From: Thermococcus sp. 21S7
Lineage (GTDB): Archaea > Methanobacteriota_B > Thermococci > Thermococcales > Thermococcaceae
NCBI RefSeq assembly: GCF_012027615.1
Contig: NZ_SNUT01000001.1
Coordinates: forward strand, 434,001 to 498,000
Length of the DNA: 64,000 nucleotides
Direction: 5' to 3'
Made by a program: the position numbers and the translations under genes. Shown one piece after another: positions 1-12,413 of the stretch. The notes beneath the pieces are model-generated. The model ran no database searches and was not told the origin of the DNA. It saw only the letters and a list, made by a program, of their open reading frames with translations. Position 1 is the stretch's first letter. Each line of letters opens with the position of its first letter.

Positions 1-769
1 TCTCAACTATCTCTCTGCCGGTGTCGTACGATCCGCCCGCGGCGAGGTGGTCCTTTCCGGCCGGCTCGAAGTCCACCTTGAAGTGCGCCCAGCGCATCGG
101 CCAGTCGACTCTCCACCGGAGCTTAACGTTGCCGTCCCTTATGTCCGTCTCGCCCTCACTACCGCAGTGGGGGCACTTGTAGGAGACCTTCCACTCGCCG
201 TCCCACGAAACGAACTCCGCCTCCTTCCTGCACTTTGGACAGTAAACCATAACCGGCTGCCAGTCCTCCTCAAGGGGCGGCTGCTTGGCCCTCTCGCGGT
301 ACTTGTCGAGTATGGCCTTTATCTCCTCGCGCTTGGCCAGGGCGAGCTTTATCTCCTCGGCGTACTCACCGGACTTGTACAGCTCGTAGGCGTGGAGGAA
401 GTCCACCTCTATGCCGAGCTTCGACACTTCCTCTTCGAATATGGCCATGAAGTGCTCCGCGTAGCTGTCGTGGCAGCCCCACGGGTCCGGAACCTCCCTA
501 ACCGGCCTCGTGAGGTGCTCCTTCCACTCGGGCGGGACGTTCTTCGGCACCTTCCTAAAGCGGTCGTAGTCGTCCCACATGTGGATGTGGCGAACCTTCT
601 TCCCCCTGTCCCTGAGGGCATGGCCGACTATATAGGCCGTGAAGAACTCCCTGAAGTTCCCTATATGAACGTACCCGCTCGGGGTTATTCCGCTCTCCAC
701 AACGTATTCATCCCTGTCGCCGCGCTCCCGGATAATCTTTTCAGCCATGTAGTCTGCCCAATGAACCAT
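1..769 (-). CDS. lysS: Lysyl-tRNA synthetase, class I (N-terminal part)
   Basis: Charges tRNA-Lys with lysine in the cytoplasm. The visible 256 residues show the class I signature HIGN at residues 35-38 of the Rossmann nucleotide-binding domain, followed by a Cys4 zinc-ribbon insert (CPKC ... CPHC). Class I LysRS is the usual form in Thermococcales. The start ATG at 769 follows GGTGGTGAG, and a TATA-like element (GCTTAAAAG) lies near 800-810. The gene continues past the left edge, so the KMSKS loop and anticodon-binding domain are not seen. It is divergent from the next gene. The identification is secure. Confidence 0.95.
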   Translation of the reverse strand, partial: MVHWADYMAEKIIRERGDRDEYVVESGITPSGYVHIGNFREFFTAYIVGHALRDRGKKVRHIHMWDDYDRFRKVPKNVPPEWKEHLTRPVREVPDPWGCHDSYAEHFMAIFEEEVSKLGIEVDFLHAYELYKSGEYAEEIKLALAKREEIKAILDKYRERAKQPPLEEDWQPVMVYCPKCRKEAEFVSWDGEWKVSYKCPHCGSEGETDIRDGNVKLRWRVDWPMRWAHFKVDFEPAGKDHLAAGGSYDTGREIVE

Positions 770-900
770 TCTCACCACCGCGCTTAGGTCTGCGGAGGAG
801 CTTTTAAGCTTAAGCTTGGCATGGGAGACAACTTCAAGAGGGAAAATTTTATAAATTCTGATGGTAAAACTACAGATAAAAGTAACATGGAGGCATTCCC

Positions 901-1785
901 ATGGAGTTAGAGATGAGGAGGATGCAGGCGTTTTTCCCGGCGTCGCTGGAAATTCAGGAGGAGCTGCTCAAGGCGGGCTTCAGGGTACCCTACGACAAAG
1001 AGAGCGGGAGAAAAACACCGATTCCCGTGGTGGTGGGCTCTCGGGAGGAGAGGCGCGTCAGGAGGAGCCGCCTGCTGAAGGCCAAGGACTTTGAAAGCGA
1101 CGGCAAATTTGCCATGCTGCCCGGCGAAAGAACGTTCCTCAATATGGAGCTCACGGAAAGGGGCTTTCTAGTGCTCAGGCCAAAGCCGACCGAGTACCAC
1201 CTAGAGGAGATGGGCTTCGTCTCGGTCCCTCCCAGGGTCTGGGGGACGTGGGCGAGCTTTTCGCTCCCCTTTTCGGCGTACGATGAACTGGTGGATTTCC
1301 TGGGCGATTTCAGGAACGATAACGGAAACGGATTCTACACAGCCTCCAGGGGCTCCGGCGGAAGGATAGAGGTCTACGCCTACAAGGGAAGAAGCAGAAA
1401 AGACCTGGGAATTCCAGTTTTTGGCTACGCCCTCGGGCTCCACGGACTGACTCTGGCGGAGGAGTACTTAAGGGAGAAGGCCAAGGAGAACGGGGTTCCG
1501 GAGGAGAGGCTCCGCTACCTCAGGCTAGGCCTTAGAAAGAGGAGGGAAACCAAAGCGGGCCTCAAGGTTGGCCTTGTCTGGGAGAGCGGAAGACCGGTTG
1601 AGATAGCGCTCAAGCTCTCTACGACGGAGCCGAGGGTTAAAATCCAGGGGCTCTACGGCGAGCTGGTCGGCAAATCCAGGGGAGAGCTGGCGAGGACGGA
1701 TGACTGGTACGTCGTCGTCCACGCGGGCGATTTCATCACGGCTCTGGAGGCCGTCGGAAGGGCCTTCGGGGGCAACTCATATTAA
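901..1785 (+). CDS. Hypothetical protein, 294 aa
   Basis: I do not recognise a family. The protein is soluble, strongly charged and without signal peptide or membrane segment. The N-terminal third is basic ([10 protein letters not shown] near residues 50-60). A later part is rich in Gly/Tyr and a predicted helix-rich region follows around 180-220. A TATA box (ATTTTATAAATTC, 845-857) and the GGAGG just upstream of ATG 901 support the start. It is divergent from lysS and co-directional with the membrane-protein gene 32 bp downstream, so the two may be co-transcribed. Codon use is like the neighbours, so it is an ordinary resident gene. Confidence 0.8.
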   Translation: MELEMRRMQAFFPASLEIQEELLKAGFRVPYDKESGRKTPIPVVVGSREERRVRRSRLLKAKDFESDGKFAMLPGERTFLNMELTERGFLVLRPKPTEYHLEEMGFVSVPPRVWGTWASFSLPFSAYDELVDFLGDFRNDNGNGFYTASRGSGGRIEVYAYKGRSRKDLGIPVFGYALGLHGLTLAEEYLREKAKENGVPEERLRYLRLGLRKRRETKAGLKVGLVWESGRPVEIALKLSTTEPRVKIQGLYGELVGKSRGELARTDDWYVVVHAGDFITALEAVGRAFGGNSY

Positions 1786-1817
1786 CCCCAAACCCCTCTC
1801 ATTTTTTGGTGGAACGA

Positions 1818-2429
1818 ATGCTCCCAAGCTGGGGAATCTACGCCGGCACCGCCGCGGGGTTCATACTCGCCGCCATAGGCATCACGAAAAGGCTCGGGCC
1901 GGAATGGGCCTGGGTGAACAGGAAGATAATCCACTTCAGCATCGTTCCGGCCGTTCTGATGTTCTACTACGGGAAAATACCCGCCGAGGTCTTCAGCGGA
2001 GCGGCTTTCATTTTCGGCCTATTCCAGCTCTGGCCGCACCTCAAAAAGAGGGAGTTCTCGTGGTATCAGATAGAGCACAACTACGGCGAGGTTTTCTTCG
2101 CCTTCTCCGCCTCGGTCGTTCCGATGATTCTGTCGAAGGAGTACGCCACCGCCCTGCTACTGGCAATGGCAATAAGCGACGGGGTGACCGGGATAATCAG
2201 GCACTTCTACTTCAGGCGGCACGGCTTCAACGTGAAACTGAGAAAGCACTGGACTGGAAGCTTCGGCTACCTGACGACGGCGCTGGCTATAGCGTTTCTG
2301 CTGCTCGACACGGCAGCAATAGGAAAAATAGGATGGGCGGTCATCCTGACCCTGGCGGAATACCAGGGCTGGCTCGACGATAACCTGGCGGTGCCCCTGG
2401 TGGGGAGTCTTCTCTTTCTCCTCTACTGA
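1818..2429 (+). CDS. Phytol/dolichol-kinase-like integral membrane protein
   Basis: About 203 residues with six to seven hydrophobic segments. The pattern NRKIIHFS in the second segment and the later ISDGVTGIIRH...HWTGS block resemble the conserved motifs of the SEC59/DGK1/VTE5 family of CTP-dependent polyprenol, phytol or diacylglycerol kinases. This suggests phosphorylation of an isoprenoid alcohol for archaeal lipid or dolichol-phosphate metabolism; the substrate is inference. ATG 1818 is preceded by GGTGG at good spacing, so I prefer it over upstream TTG/GTG codons. Its 3' end overlaps the convergent DUF366 gene by 7 bp. Confidence 0.6.
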   Translation: MLPSWGIYAGTAAGFILAAIGITKRLGPEWAWVNRKIIHFSIVPAVLMFYYGKIPAEVFSGAAFIFGLFQLWPHLKKREFSWYQIEHNYGEVFFAFSASVVPMILSKEYATALLLAMAISDGVTGIIRHFYFRRHGFNVKLRKHWTGSFGYLTTALAIAFLLLDTAAIGKIGWAVILTLAEYQGWLDDNLAVPLVGSLLFLLY

Positions 2430-2989
2430 GCCCACCTGACCTTCAGGCTGTCCTTCTTCACCTTGTTGAACTCCTCCACGAGGGCCTTTCCGGTCTTCTC
2501 CATGAAGCCATCTACGTCCGTTATGCCGAGCTCCTTCAGGCCGATGGCATCTACGCCCTCCGGGATTCCTTTGGCCTCGACGTTTATCCCGAGGTGAATC
2601 TTGACGCTCACGGGGGAGACAGTTGCTATCGAGATGCTGAGCTTCCTTCCGTTCACGTAGATGTCGTCGCCCTTCCTGAGGGTTTTCACCCCGTACTCGC
2701 CGAGAACTTCGCAGAGCTTGGCTATGAAGAGCTTTTGTAGAGTTGAGGCGAAGAGGGCGTTGACGAGGTCAAAGACCTCGATTATGTAGTGAACCATGTC
2801 GTCGCTCTTGATTTCCTTGCTCTGGCGGAGGTCTTCAATGTCTATCATCTCTTCGACCTTGACGTCGCACTTTCCGCGGAAAACTACTAGCGAGTTCCCA
2901 AGGATTCCGAAGTTCCTGTAGGCCCAGTGGCTCTGAATGGCCGAGCCGTCGTAGTCTATGCGCCCCTCCTTCACGATGAGCAGCTCCAT
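2423..2989 (-). CDS. DUF366 family protein
   Basis: A 188-residue soluble protein of the archaeal DUF366 family, whose biochemical role is not known to me. The N-terminal segment (MELLIVKEGRIDYDG and the following SHWAYRNF) is typical of that family. It starts 5 bp after the stop of the HAD phosphatase gene, with GGGGTGAT as ribosome-binding site, so the two form a short operon. No metal-binding cluster or membrane segment is visible. Confidence 0.75.
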   Translation of the reverse strand: MELLIVKEGRIDYDGSAIQSHWAYRNFGILGNSLVVFRGKCDVKVEEMIDIEDLRQSKEIKSDDMVHYIIEVFDLVNALFASTLQKLFIAKLCEVLGEYGVKTLRKGDDIYVNGRKLSISIATVSPVSVKIHLGINVEAKGIPEGVDAIGLKELGITDVDGFMEKTGKALVEEFNKVKKDSLKVRWAQ

Positions 2990-2993
2990 GCTA

Positions 2994-3470
2994 TCACCCC
3001 ATCTTCTCTAGGAGTTTCTTCAACTCCTCAAAACTTTTGACGTCCCTCCACATATGGATGAACCGGATAGACGGGACGGTGGTTTTAACGTCTTCGATGT
3101 GTATATCCCTGTCGTCCAGGTAGATGACTCCCCCAACATCGTATCCCGAAAGTTCCAGCTCCCGGAGCGTTCTCGCTATCATATCGCCCTTGTTCGGGTG
3201 GTTCTCAATTTTTGGAAACCTGAAGTAGTCCCAAAGGCCAAAGCCCTCAAGGATCGGCCTGACCTTCTCCTCAACGTTCCAGCTCGCTATGCTCAGAACG
3301 AACCTGCCACTCGCCCATTCGAGGAATCCCCTGACTCCCGGAAAGAGATGGAGTTTCTCGCCTGTAGAATCAACCAGATAATCATCGTGGAACTCATAAG
3401 GCGGTGTAAGCCGGGATGCATCCTCGTGATCCCAGAGGGTACCATCGAGATCAAGAACTAACAGCTTCAT
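2994..3470 (-). CDS. HAD-superfamily phosphatase, MDP-1-like
   Basis: A 158-residue HAD phosphohydrolase. Motif I is DLDGTLW at residues 6-12 (nucleophile and acid/base aspartates), motif II is the Ser of SIASW, and the acidic motif IV is YLDDRDIH. The compact size without a large cap and the WDH after motif I resemble magnesium-dependent phosphatase 1, which acts on phosphoprotein or sugar/glycation substrates; the substrate here is unknown. A TATA element (GTTAAAACC) at about 3500-3508 and GGTGATGAA directly before ATG 3470 support the start. It leads the two-gene unit with DUF366 and faces away from the rRNA operon end. Confidence 0.75.
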   Translation of the reverse strand: MKLLVLDLDGTLWDHEDASRLTPPYEFHDDYLVDSTGEKLHLFPGVRGFLEWASGRFVLSIASWNVEEKVRPILEGFGLWDYFRFPKIENHPNKGDMIARTLRELELSGYDVGGVIYLDDRDIHIEDVKTTVPSIRFIHMWRDVKSFEELKKLLEKMG

Positions 3471-3579
3471 TTCATCACCAAGAAAAGCTCCGCTGGAGGG
3501 TTTTAACGGTTGCGGAAAAACATCATAACCGGGGGTTTAACACTGCGATGCAATCAAGACAGAAACGAGATTTAGGGCC

Positions 3580-3625
3580 AGGACCGTGCACAGGCCGATT
3601 GACCTATCAAATGCCCAGCCCCCCT
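3580..3625. repeat. 23S rRNA processing stem, 3' arm
   Basis: This arm is the near-perfect reverse complement of 6665-6710: both contain AGGACCGTGCACAGGCC, then CGATTGACC, then TGCCCAGCCCCC, with a small unpaired patch in the middle. In the precursor RNA the arms pair around the 23S rRNA. Archaeal rRNA is known to be cut at bulge-helix-bulge motifs in such stems by the splicing endonuclease, whose gene lies at 25260-25775. Confidence 0.85.
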
Positions 3626-3630
3626 TTCAG

Positions 3631-6659
<3,029 letters not shown>

Positions 6660-6664
6660 CTACT

Positions 6665-6710
6665 CAGGGGGCTGGGCATTTTTTGGGTCAATCGGCCTGT
6701 GCACGGTCCT
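6665..6710. repeat. 23S rRNA processing stem, 5' arm
   Basis: Pairs with 3580-3625. It lies between tRNA-Ala and the 23S 5' end. The internal mismatch (TATCAA against CAAAAA in the same RNA sense) gives the expected bulged region for splicing-endonuclease cutting. Confidence 0.85.
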
Positions 6711-6779
6711 CATCGTGACCCCTGTTCGGGGCCTAGGACCCTTCCACCCCGAGCGGTGCTCGGGATGTGCACCTCTTCG

Positions 6780-6856
6780 TGGTGGACCGGCCGGGATTCG
6801 AACCCGGGGCCTTCGGCTTGCAAAGCCGACGCTCTCCCAGGCTGAGCTACCGGCCC
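6780..6856 (-). tRNA. tRNA-Ala (anticodon TGC)
   Basis: Cloverleaf on the minus strand in the 16S-23S spacer. The acceptor begins GGGCCGG and pairs with CCGGTCC, giving the G3:U70 wobble pair that identifies alanine tRNA. The T arm contains GGTTCGAATCC and the anticodon loop is TTTGCAA. The 3' CCA is encoded. Ala-TGC in this spacer is the normal archaeal arrangement. Confidence 0.97.
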
Positions 6857-6862
6857 ACGGAT

Positions 6863-6898
6863 GGCAGGCCCGACATCCCTTAGACCCCCCGGACGGAT
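6863..6898. repeat. 16S rRNA processing stem, 3' arm
   Basis: Reverse complement of 8446-8481: GGCAGGCCCGACATCCC and CCCCGGACGGAT are shared, with a short internal mismatch (TTAGA against GACTAAA) as expected for a bulge-helix-bulge cut site around the 16S rRNA. Confidence 0.85.
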
Positions 6899-6904
6899 TT
6901 TCCG

Positions 6905-8395
<1,491 letters not shown>

Positions 8396-8445
8396 TGAGC
8401 AAGGAGTACGGCCGGTGGGACTTCCCTCAAGGGGAAGTACCAAAT

Positions 8446-8481
8446 ATCCGTCCGGGGTTTAGTCGGGATGTCGGGCCTGCC
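8446..8481. repeat. 16S rRNA processing stem, 5' arm
   Basis: Pairs with 6863-6898 and encloses the 16S rRNA in the primary transcript. It lies just upstream of the 16S 5' end. Confidence 0.85.
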
Positions 8482-8716
8482 TTACCCCCGAGGGGTCCGC
8501 CTTTCGGCGTTTCCTCGGGAGCGCACCTTTTTGTGACCCGGGCTGGAGGGCGGGGTTCATGAGTGGGTGCTTTGCACCCTGTCCCCCCGACGCCGCCGTC
8601 TTGGCGCCCGGGTTTTGTCGCGCCCTGTTCGGGCGCTCCACCCAATAGGGGTGAACCCCCACAGTGAAAAATTTTTGCAAAACCTTTTCCGGGCCGTATT
8701 TTTGAAAAAGAAGCTG
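8482..8716 (-). promoter_or_regulatory. rRNA leader and probable promoter region
   Basis: The part next to the 16S stem is GC-rich leader. Further upstream the composition becomes AT-rich and contains GGAAAAGGTTTTGCAAAAATT on the minus strand, the best candidate for a BRE/TATA-type rRNA promoter. The 13-mer TGCAAAAATTTTT occurs here (8667-8679) and again at 8762-8774. I could not assign one clear TATA box, so promoter placement is tentative. Confidence 0.4.
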
Positions 8717-8987
8717 TCAAAAAGCGCCGATAAAATGCACAAAATTAGACATAAAAATGTCAAAAATTTTTGCACGGTCAGAGGAGAAAAAGAACAGGAG
8801 CAGCAATCCCGAGACAACGGAAACGAAGACACCCACGTTAACTGCATCCTCGGAACTTAACCCACGACCCCCTCCCACCAGCCATCCAGCACTACCAACC
8901 ACAAGGAAAGAAACCACCATAATAAAACCCAGCTCCGAAAAACGTCAGAAATATCAAAAGAGCAACGAGAGAGGAGATTCGAACCAT
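8717..8987 (-). pseudogene. Small membrane protein gene with a frameshift
   Basis: From ATG 8987, just after the prs stop and GGGGAG, a frame reads a hydrophobic N-terminus and stops after 31 codons. Dropping one base in the TTTT run at about 8923-8926 joins it to a second open frame (8920 to 8717) that continues with two further hydrophobic segments. Together this gives about 89 residues with three membrane spans. This is either a decayed gene, a sequencing error in the T run, or a chance pair of frames. Family unknown. It lies directly upstream of the rRNA operon, so its 3' end overlaps the likely rRNA promoter area. Confidence 0.4.
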
Positions 8988-8994
8988 TCTCCCC

Positions 8995-9834
8995 TCACAG
9001 CCCAAGTATCTCGGGCACAACGCTTATCTTCGAGACCGGTGTGGGTATCGTGTTGGTGACCGCCAGCTCGTCAACCGCCTTGCTTACGCGCTCTATCGCA
9101 CCCTCGGCAAAGACGCCGTGAGTGGCCGCGACGAAAACTTTCCCTGCCCCCATCTCCCTGAGCAGGTTCGCCGCCCTGATCATGGTCCCGCCCGTGCTTA
9201 TGATGTCATCAACTATGAGCACGTTCTTTCCTCTAACGTCCACATTCACCGGCTTCATCTGAACTTCGGTCGGGGATATGCGAACCTTGTGGAAGTGGCT
9301 GTACTCAAGGCCGAGCCTCTCCGCAACGACCCTGGCCCTCTCAAGTGCGCCTTTGTCGGGGGCGAGAACAACGCCCTCGCCGAGCTTCTCCCCGAAGTAG
9401 TCCGCAATGACCCCTGCGGGGGAGAGGTTGACGGCTTTCCCCTGGAAGAACCTGAGGGTCTCCGGGTTGTGGAGGTCGAAGACGTAGAGTTCATCGTAGT
9501 AGACGGAGAGAGCCCTCATAACGGCTCTCACGCTCACAGGCTCGCCGTCCTTCGTGACCCTATCCTGTCTTGAGTAGGCAAGGTACGGAACAACCGCCCT
9601 GAGCTTCTGAACCCCCCTCTCGCGCAGGGCGTCCGCCATGAGGATCAGCTCAATCAGATGTTCGTCCTGTGGGGCGAAAGTTGACTGCACAACTGTGACG
9701 TTCTTCGAGGAACCCATGATTCTGACGTACTTCTCACCGTCTGGGAACCTCTTTATTTCAGCATCGAGGACCTCGCCGCCGAGGGCCTTTATCTCATCCT
9801 CCAGATGCTTGGCACCGCTTCCAATCACGAACAT
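8995..9834 (-). CDS. prs: Ribose-phosphate pyrophosphokinase
   Basis: Makes 5-phosphoribosyl-1-pyrophosphate from ribose 5-phosphate and ATP, for nucleotide, His and Trp synthesis. About 279 residues, the short archaeal form. Visible motifs are the ATP/regulatory flexible region YSRQDR near residue 90, the metal site FDLHNPE, and the PRPP loop [13 protein letters not shown] near residues 210-222. ATG 9834 follows GGGGTGGTG, which I prefer over GTG 9843. It is followed by the frameshifted small membrane gene and preceded by the DUF1614 gene. Confidence 0.96.
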   Translation of the reverse strand: MFVIGSGAKHLEDEIKALGGEVLDAEIKRFPDGEKYVRIMGSSKNVTVVQSTFAPQDEHLIELILMADALRERGVQKLRAVVPYLAYSRQDRVTKDGEPVSVRAVMRALSVYYDELYVFDLHNPETLRFFQGKAVNLSPAGVIADYFGEKLGEGVVLAPDKGALERARVVAERLGLEYSHFHKVRISPTEVQMKPVNVDVRGKNVLIVDDIISTGGTMIRAANLLREMGAGKVFVAATHGVFAEGAIERVSKAVDELAVTNTIPTPVSKISVVPEILGL

Positions 9835-9890
9835 GAGCACCACCCCTTTTTGCCGTTGGAATGTTCAATTCACGGCTTATAAACCCACCG

Positions 9891-10595
9891 TCATACCAGA
9901 AGGACGGCAATAATCCCGGCGAGGAATATGCCGTCGAAGGTTCCCGCTCCCCCAATGCTTACCATCGGAGCGCCGAGCTTCCTGATACGGTTCCAGTTCA
10001 TCAGGTCGGCTCCTATGAGGACTCCCATCGTTCCGCTGACGTAGGCGACCAGCGTGGGATTTCCGTCGCCGAGGAGCCAGCCGAGGATTATGGCTATCAG
10101 AGGCGGGAGGAAGACCGGCATCGCTATGCCGAGACCCCTGACGGGTCGGGCAAAGGCGTGGCTGAAGAGGGCCGCTACGAGGGTCGCTAGGGCCGTGTTG
10201 AAGAGCAGCCCAAATTGACCGAGGTAGAGGAGCCTGAAGACCTCGTACAGAACGATGCTGATTGGAACCAGCGCCCCGCCGACGTTTATAGCTATTATCA
10301 CCCTCCTCTCCTCCCAGTCAAAGTACGGAACTGGATAGGAGATGCCGAAGAAGCGGACCTCTCTAAGGGCAACGACGGGCTCGTACGAGACTTCCTCAGC
10401 CACTGGGATGTTGATGAAGCTCCCGAGGAGGGAGAAGAGGAAGAGCGCGTAGGCCACCTCCGGGGGTATTCCGAGCTTCTCAAAGGCGGCCATGACTATG
10501 CTTGAAAAAACTACAAAAACCGCCAGGAAGATGAGGAATATCAGAAGGAGAACCGGAAGCGAAACGGGCGGGATTATGAAGCGCCTCTTATTCAT
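9891..10595 (-). CDS. DUF1614 family membrane protein
   Basis: About 234 residues with seven or so hydrophobic segments. The conserved INVGGALVPI and the C-terminal GGAGTFDGIFLAGI block are typical of DUF1614, a family of unknown function found in archaea and some bacteria. The start ATG 10595 lies inside the end of the upstream ASCH gene (8 bp overlap, ATGAATAA), showing translational coupling; longer in-frame starts would run back through that gene. Transport is possible but nothing shows it. Confidence 0.75.
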   Translation of the reverse strand: MNKRRFIIPPVSLPVLLLIFLIFLAVFVVFSSIVMAAFEKLGIPPEVAYALFLFSLLGSFINIPVAEEVSYEPVVALREVRFFGISYPVPYFDWEERRVIIAINVGGALVPISIVLYEVFRLLYLGQFGLLFNTALATLVAALFSHAFARPVRGLGIAMPVFLPPLIAIILGWLLGDGNPTLVAYVSGTMGVLIGADLMNWNRIRKLGAPMVSIGGAGTFDGIFLAGIIAVLLV

Positions 10596-10965
10596 CCTCC
10601 ACCACCACGTTGGCCCAGACCTGGGCGCCCCTAGGGATGCGGACCTTCCTCGGCCCATTGAATTTCTTCGCGTTGCGGAAGACCCAGGCGTAGAGGGGTT
10701 TGCCCCCGGAGTATTCCCTCAGGAAGTCAACGTCGACGAGGTGCTTGTCCCCATGTCGGGCCAGCTCCTCAGGGGTAAACGGGCCGAGGACGTCAACGAG
10801 TTCGGCACTGCCCACGGCCCTGCCGCCGCTGAGGATGAGAACCTCGCCCCTAACCCTCGTCCGGGACTTCCTAATCTCCCAGACCTTTTTTCCCTCAGCT
10901 ATGAGGGTTGCGAAGGGTTCGCGAACTATCAAACCCCTTTTGAGGCTTGAATCCTCGGCGCACAT
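10588..10965 (-). CDS. ASCH domain protein
   Basis: A 125-residue ASCH (PUA-like beta-barrel) protein, a fold linked to RNA binding, RNA modification or translation control. Visible family features are the early [22 protein letters not shown] stretch (Pro, Lys and Trp-Glu-Ile-Arg positions) and the later [15 protein letters not shown] 10965 sits about 27 bp from the centre of a strong TATA box at 10988-10997, so the message is probably leaderless; this is why I reject the longer in-frame extension to 11037. Confidence 0.8.
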   Translation of the reverse strand: MCAEDSSLKRGLIVREPFATLIAEGKKVWEIRKSRTRVRGEVLILSGGRAVGSAELVDVLGPFTPEELARHGDKHLVDVDFLREYSGGKPLYAWVFRNAKKFNGPRKVRIPRGAQVWANVVVEDE

Positions 10966-10987
10966 CAGTATGGTGACGAAAGTGAAG

Positions 10988-10997
10988 TATATAAAAT
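10988..10997 (-). promoter_or_regulatory. TATA box of the ASCH-DUF1614 unit
   Basis: Minus-strand ATTTTATATACTT. Its distance to ATG 10965 predicts initiation at or next to the start codon. Confidence 0.6.
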
Positions 10998-11100
10998 CTA
11001 CGCCCGGATTTCCGAAGCGAGCCGGATGGGTTTCCAAAAAGAACCGTCAATGAAAAACTTTAAGTCCACCTCACCGAACCCATTGGAGGAGGTATCACCG

Positions 11101-11736
11101 ATGAGGATTATCTGGTACGGACACGCGTGCTTCTGGGTCGAGACGAAGGGTGTGAGACTGCTCATCGACCCGTACCCGGATGTTGACGACGACAGAATCG
11201 GCGAGGTGGACTACATCCTGATAACACACGAGCACGTTGACCACTACGGAAAGGTCGAGCTGCTCTCAAGGCTCCGCGACGCGACCGTCATAGGGCCGAA
11301 GCCCGTCTACCTGATGGCCATCAGCGACGGGGTGACGAAGGTAAGGGAGATAGAGGAGGGGCAGACGATAGGGCTGGAAAACGGCGTTAAGGTCACCGCC
11401 GTTTACATGGAGCACCCCTCAAGCCAGTATCCCGTCGGCTATATCATAGAGGGCGACAAGACCCTTTTCCACACCGGCGACACGTATTCAACGCCGACCC
11501 TCCAGAGGCTCAGGGGAAAGATAGACGTGCTCCTGGTGCCCATCAGCGGCCGATCAACCGCCAACGAGCGCGAGGCGGTACAGATAATAGAAGACATAAG
11601 ACCCCGGGTGGTAATCCCGATGCACTACGGGGTCTACGGCACGGGAAGCGTCGAGAAGCTCCAGGACGAGCTGAAGAAGAAGCGCATATGGGTAATGGTC
11701 CGCCCCATGGAGCCCTACGAGGAGCTCACCCTCTAG
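11101..11736 (+). CDS. UPF0173 metallo-beta-lactamase-fold hydrolase
   Basis: A 211-residue metal-dependent hydrolase of the UPF0173 family. Motifs: WYGHACF near the N-terminus, LIDPYP, the metal site THEHVDHYG, the later HTGDTYS, and IPMHYG near the C-terminus. The family fold binds two metal ions; its natural substrate is not established. GGAGG lies 8 nt before ATG 11101 and a BRE/TATA-like GAAAAACTTTAAG is upstream at about 11050-11062. It is followed after 11 bp by radB on the same strand. Confidence 0.88.
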   Translation: MRIIWYGHACFWVETKGVRLLIDPYPDVDDDRIGEVDYILITHEHVDHYGKVELLSRLRDATVIGPKPVYLMAISDGVTKVREIEEGQTIGLENGVKVTAVYMEHPSSQYPVGYIIEGDKTLFHTGDTYSTPTLQRLRGKIDVLLVPISGRSTANEREAVQIIEDIRPRVVIPMHYGVYGTGSVEKLQDELKKKRIWVMVRPMEPYEELTL

Positions 11737-11747
11737 CGGTGGGACTG

Positions 11748-12413
11748 ATGCTCACCACGGGGGTGAAATCACTCGACGAGCTTCTCGGCGGGGGAATAGC
11801 CGAGGGAGTGCTGACCCAGATTTACGGCCCCTACGCCACAGGAAAGACAACGCTCGCCGTGCAGGCCGGCCTCCTGAGTCCCGGAAAGGTCGCCTACGTT
11901 GACACTGAGGGGGGCTTTTCTCCGGAGAGGTTGAGTCAGATGGCCGAATCTCGGGGGCTGAATCCGGAGGAGGTCCTCCAGAGGTTCCTCCTCTTCACGC
12001 CCTTTGACTTCAAGGAGCAGAGGCGCACCATCGGGAGCCTGAAGCGGGTCGTTGATGGTTCCTTTTCCCTCGTGGTCGTTGATTCCATAACGGCCCACTA
12101 CCGCGTCGAGGAGCAGAGGAAAAACCTCACCGCCGAACTCGGCAAACAGCTCCAGGTTCTCCTCTGGATAGCCAGGAGGAACCGCATTCCGGTGATAGTC
12201 ATCAACCAGGTGCACTTCGACAGCAGGGCCGAGAGGATGAAGCCCGTCGCCGGACACACCCTCAACTACCGGACTAAGGATATCCTCCGGCTCGACAAGC
12301 TCAATACGCCCGGAATGAGGGTGGCTGTCCTAGAAAGGCACAGGTTCAGACCGGAGGGTGGAATGGTTTACCTCAAGATTACGGAGAAGGGGATAGAGGA
12401 CGCGGGCGAATGA
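11748..12413 (+). CDS. radB: DNA repair and recombination protein RadB
   Basis: Euryarchaeal RadA paralogue of 221 residues made only of the RecA-type ATPase core, lacking the N-terminal HhH domain. Walker A is GPYATGKT near residues 27-34, Walker B is LVVVDSI near 106-112, followed by the INQVHFD loop region. RadB helps RadA in homologous recombination and binds DNA and ATP with weak hydrolysis. ATG 11748 follows GGTGGGA. It may be transcribed with the upstream hydrolase. The 3' end overlaps the convergent ATPase gene by 35 bp. Confidence 0.93.
   Translation: MLTTGVKSLDELLGGGIAEGVLTQIYGPYATGKTTLAVQAGLLSPGKVAYVDTEGGFSPERLSQMAESRGLNPEEVLQRFLLFTPFDFKEQRRTIGSLKRVVDGSFSLVVVDSITAHYRVEEQRKNLTAELGKQLQVLLWIARRNRIPVIVINQVHFDSRAERMKPVAGHTLNYRTKDILRLDKLNTPGMRVAVLERHRFRPEGGMVYLKITEKGIEDAGE

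Noticed and set aside
8975-9000. T-arm-like GGTTCGAATC near the prs stop
   Set aside because: No matching acceptor, D or anticodon stems, and the site overlaps the prs 3' end.
10966-11037. N-terminal extension of the ASCH protein to 11037
   Set aside because: The extension runs through the TATA box and beyond the predicted transcription start.
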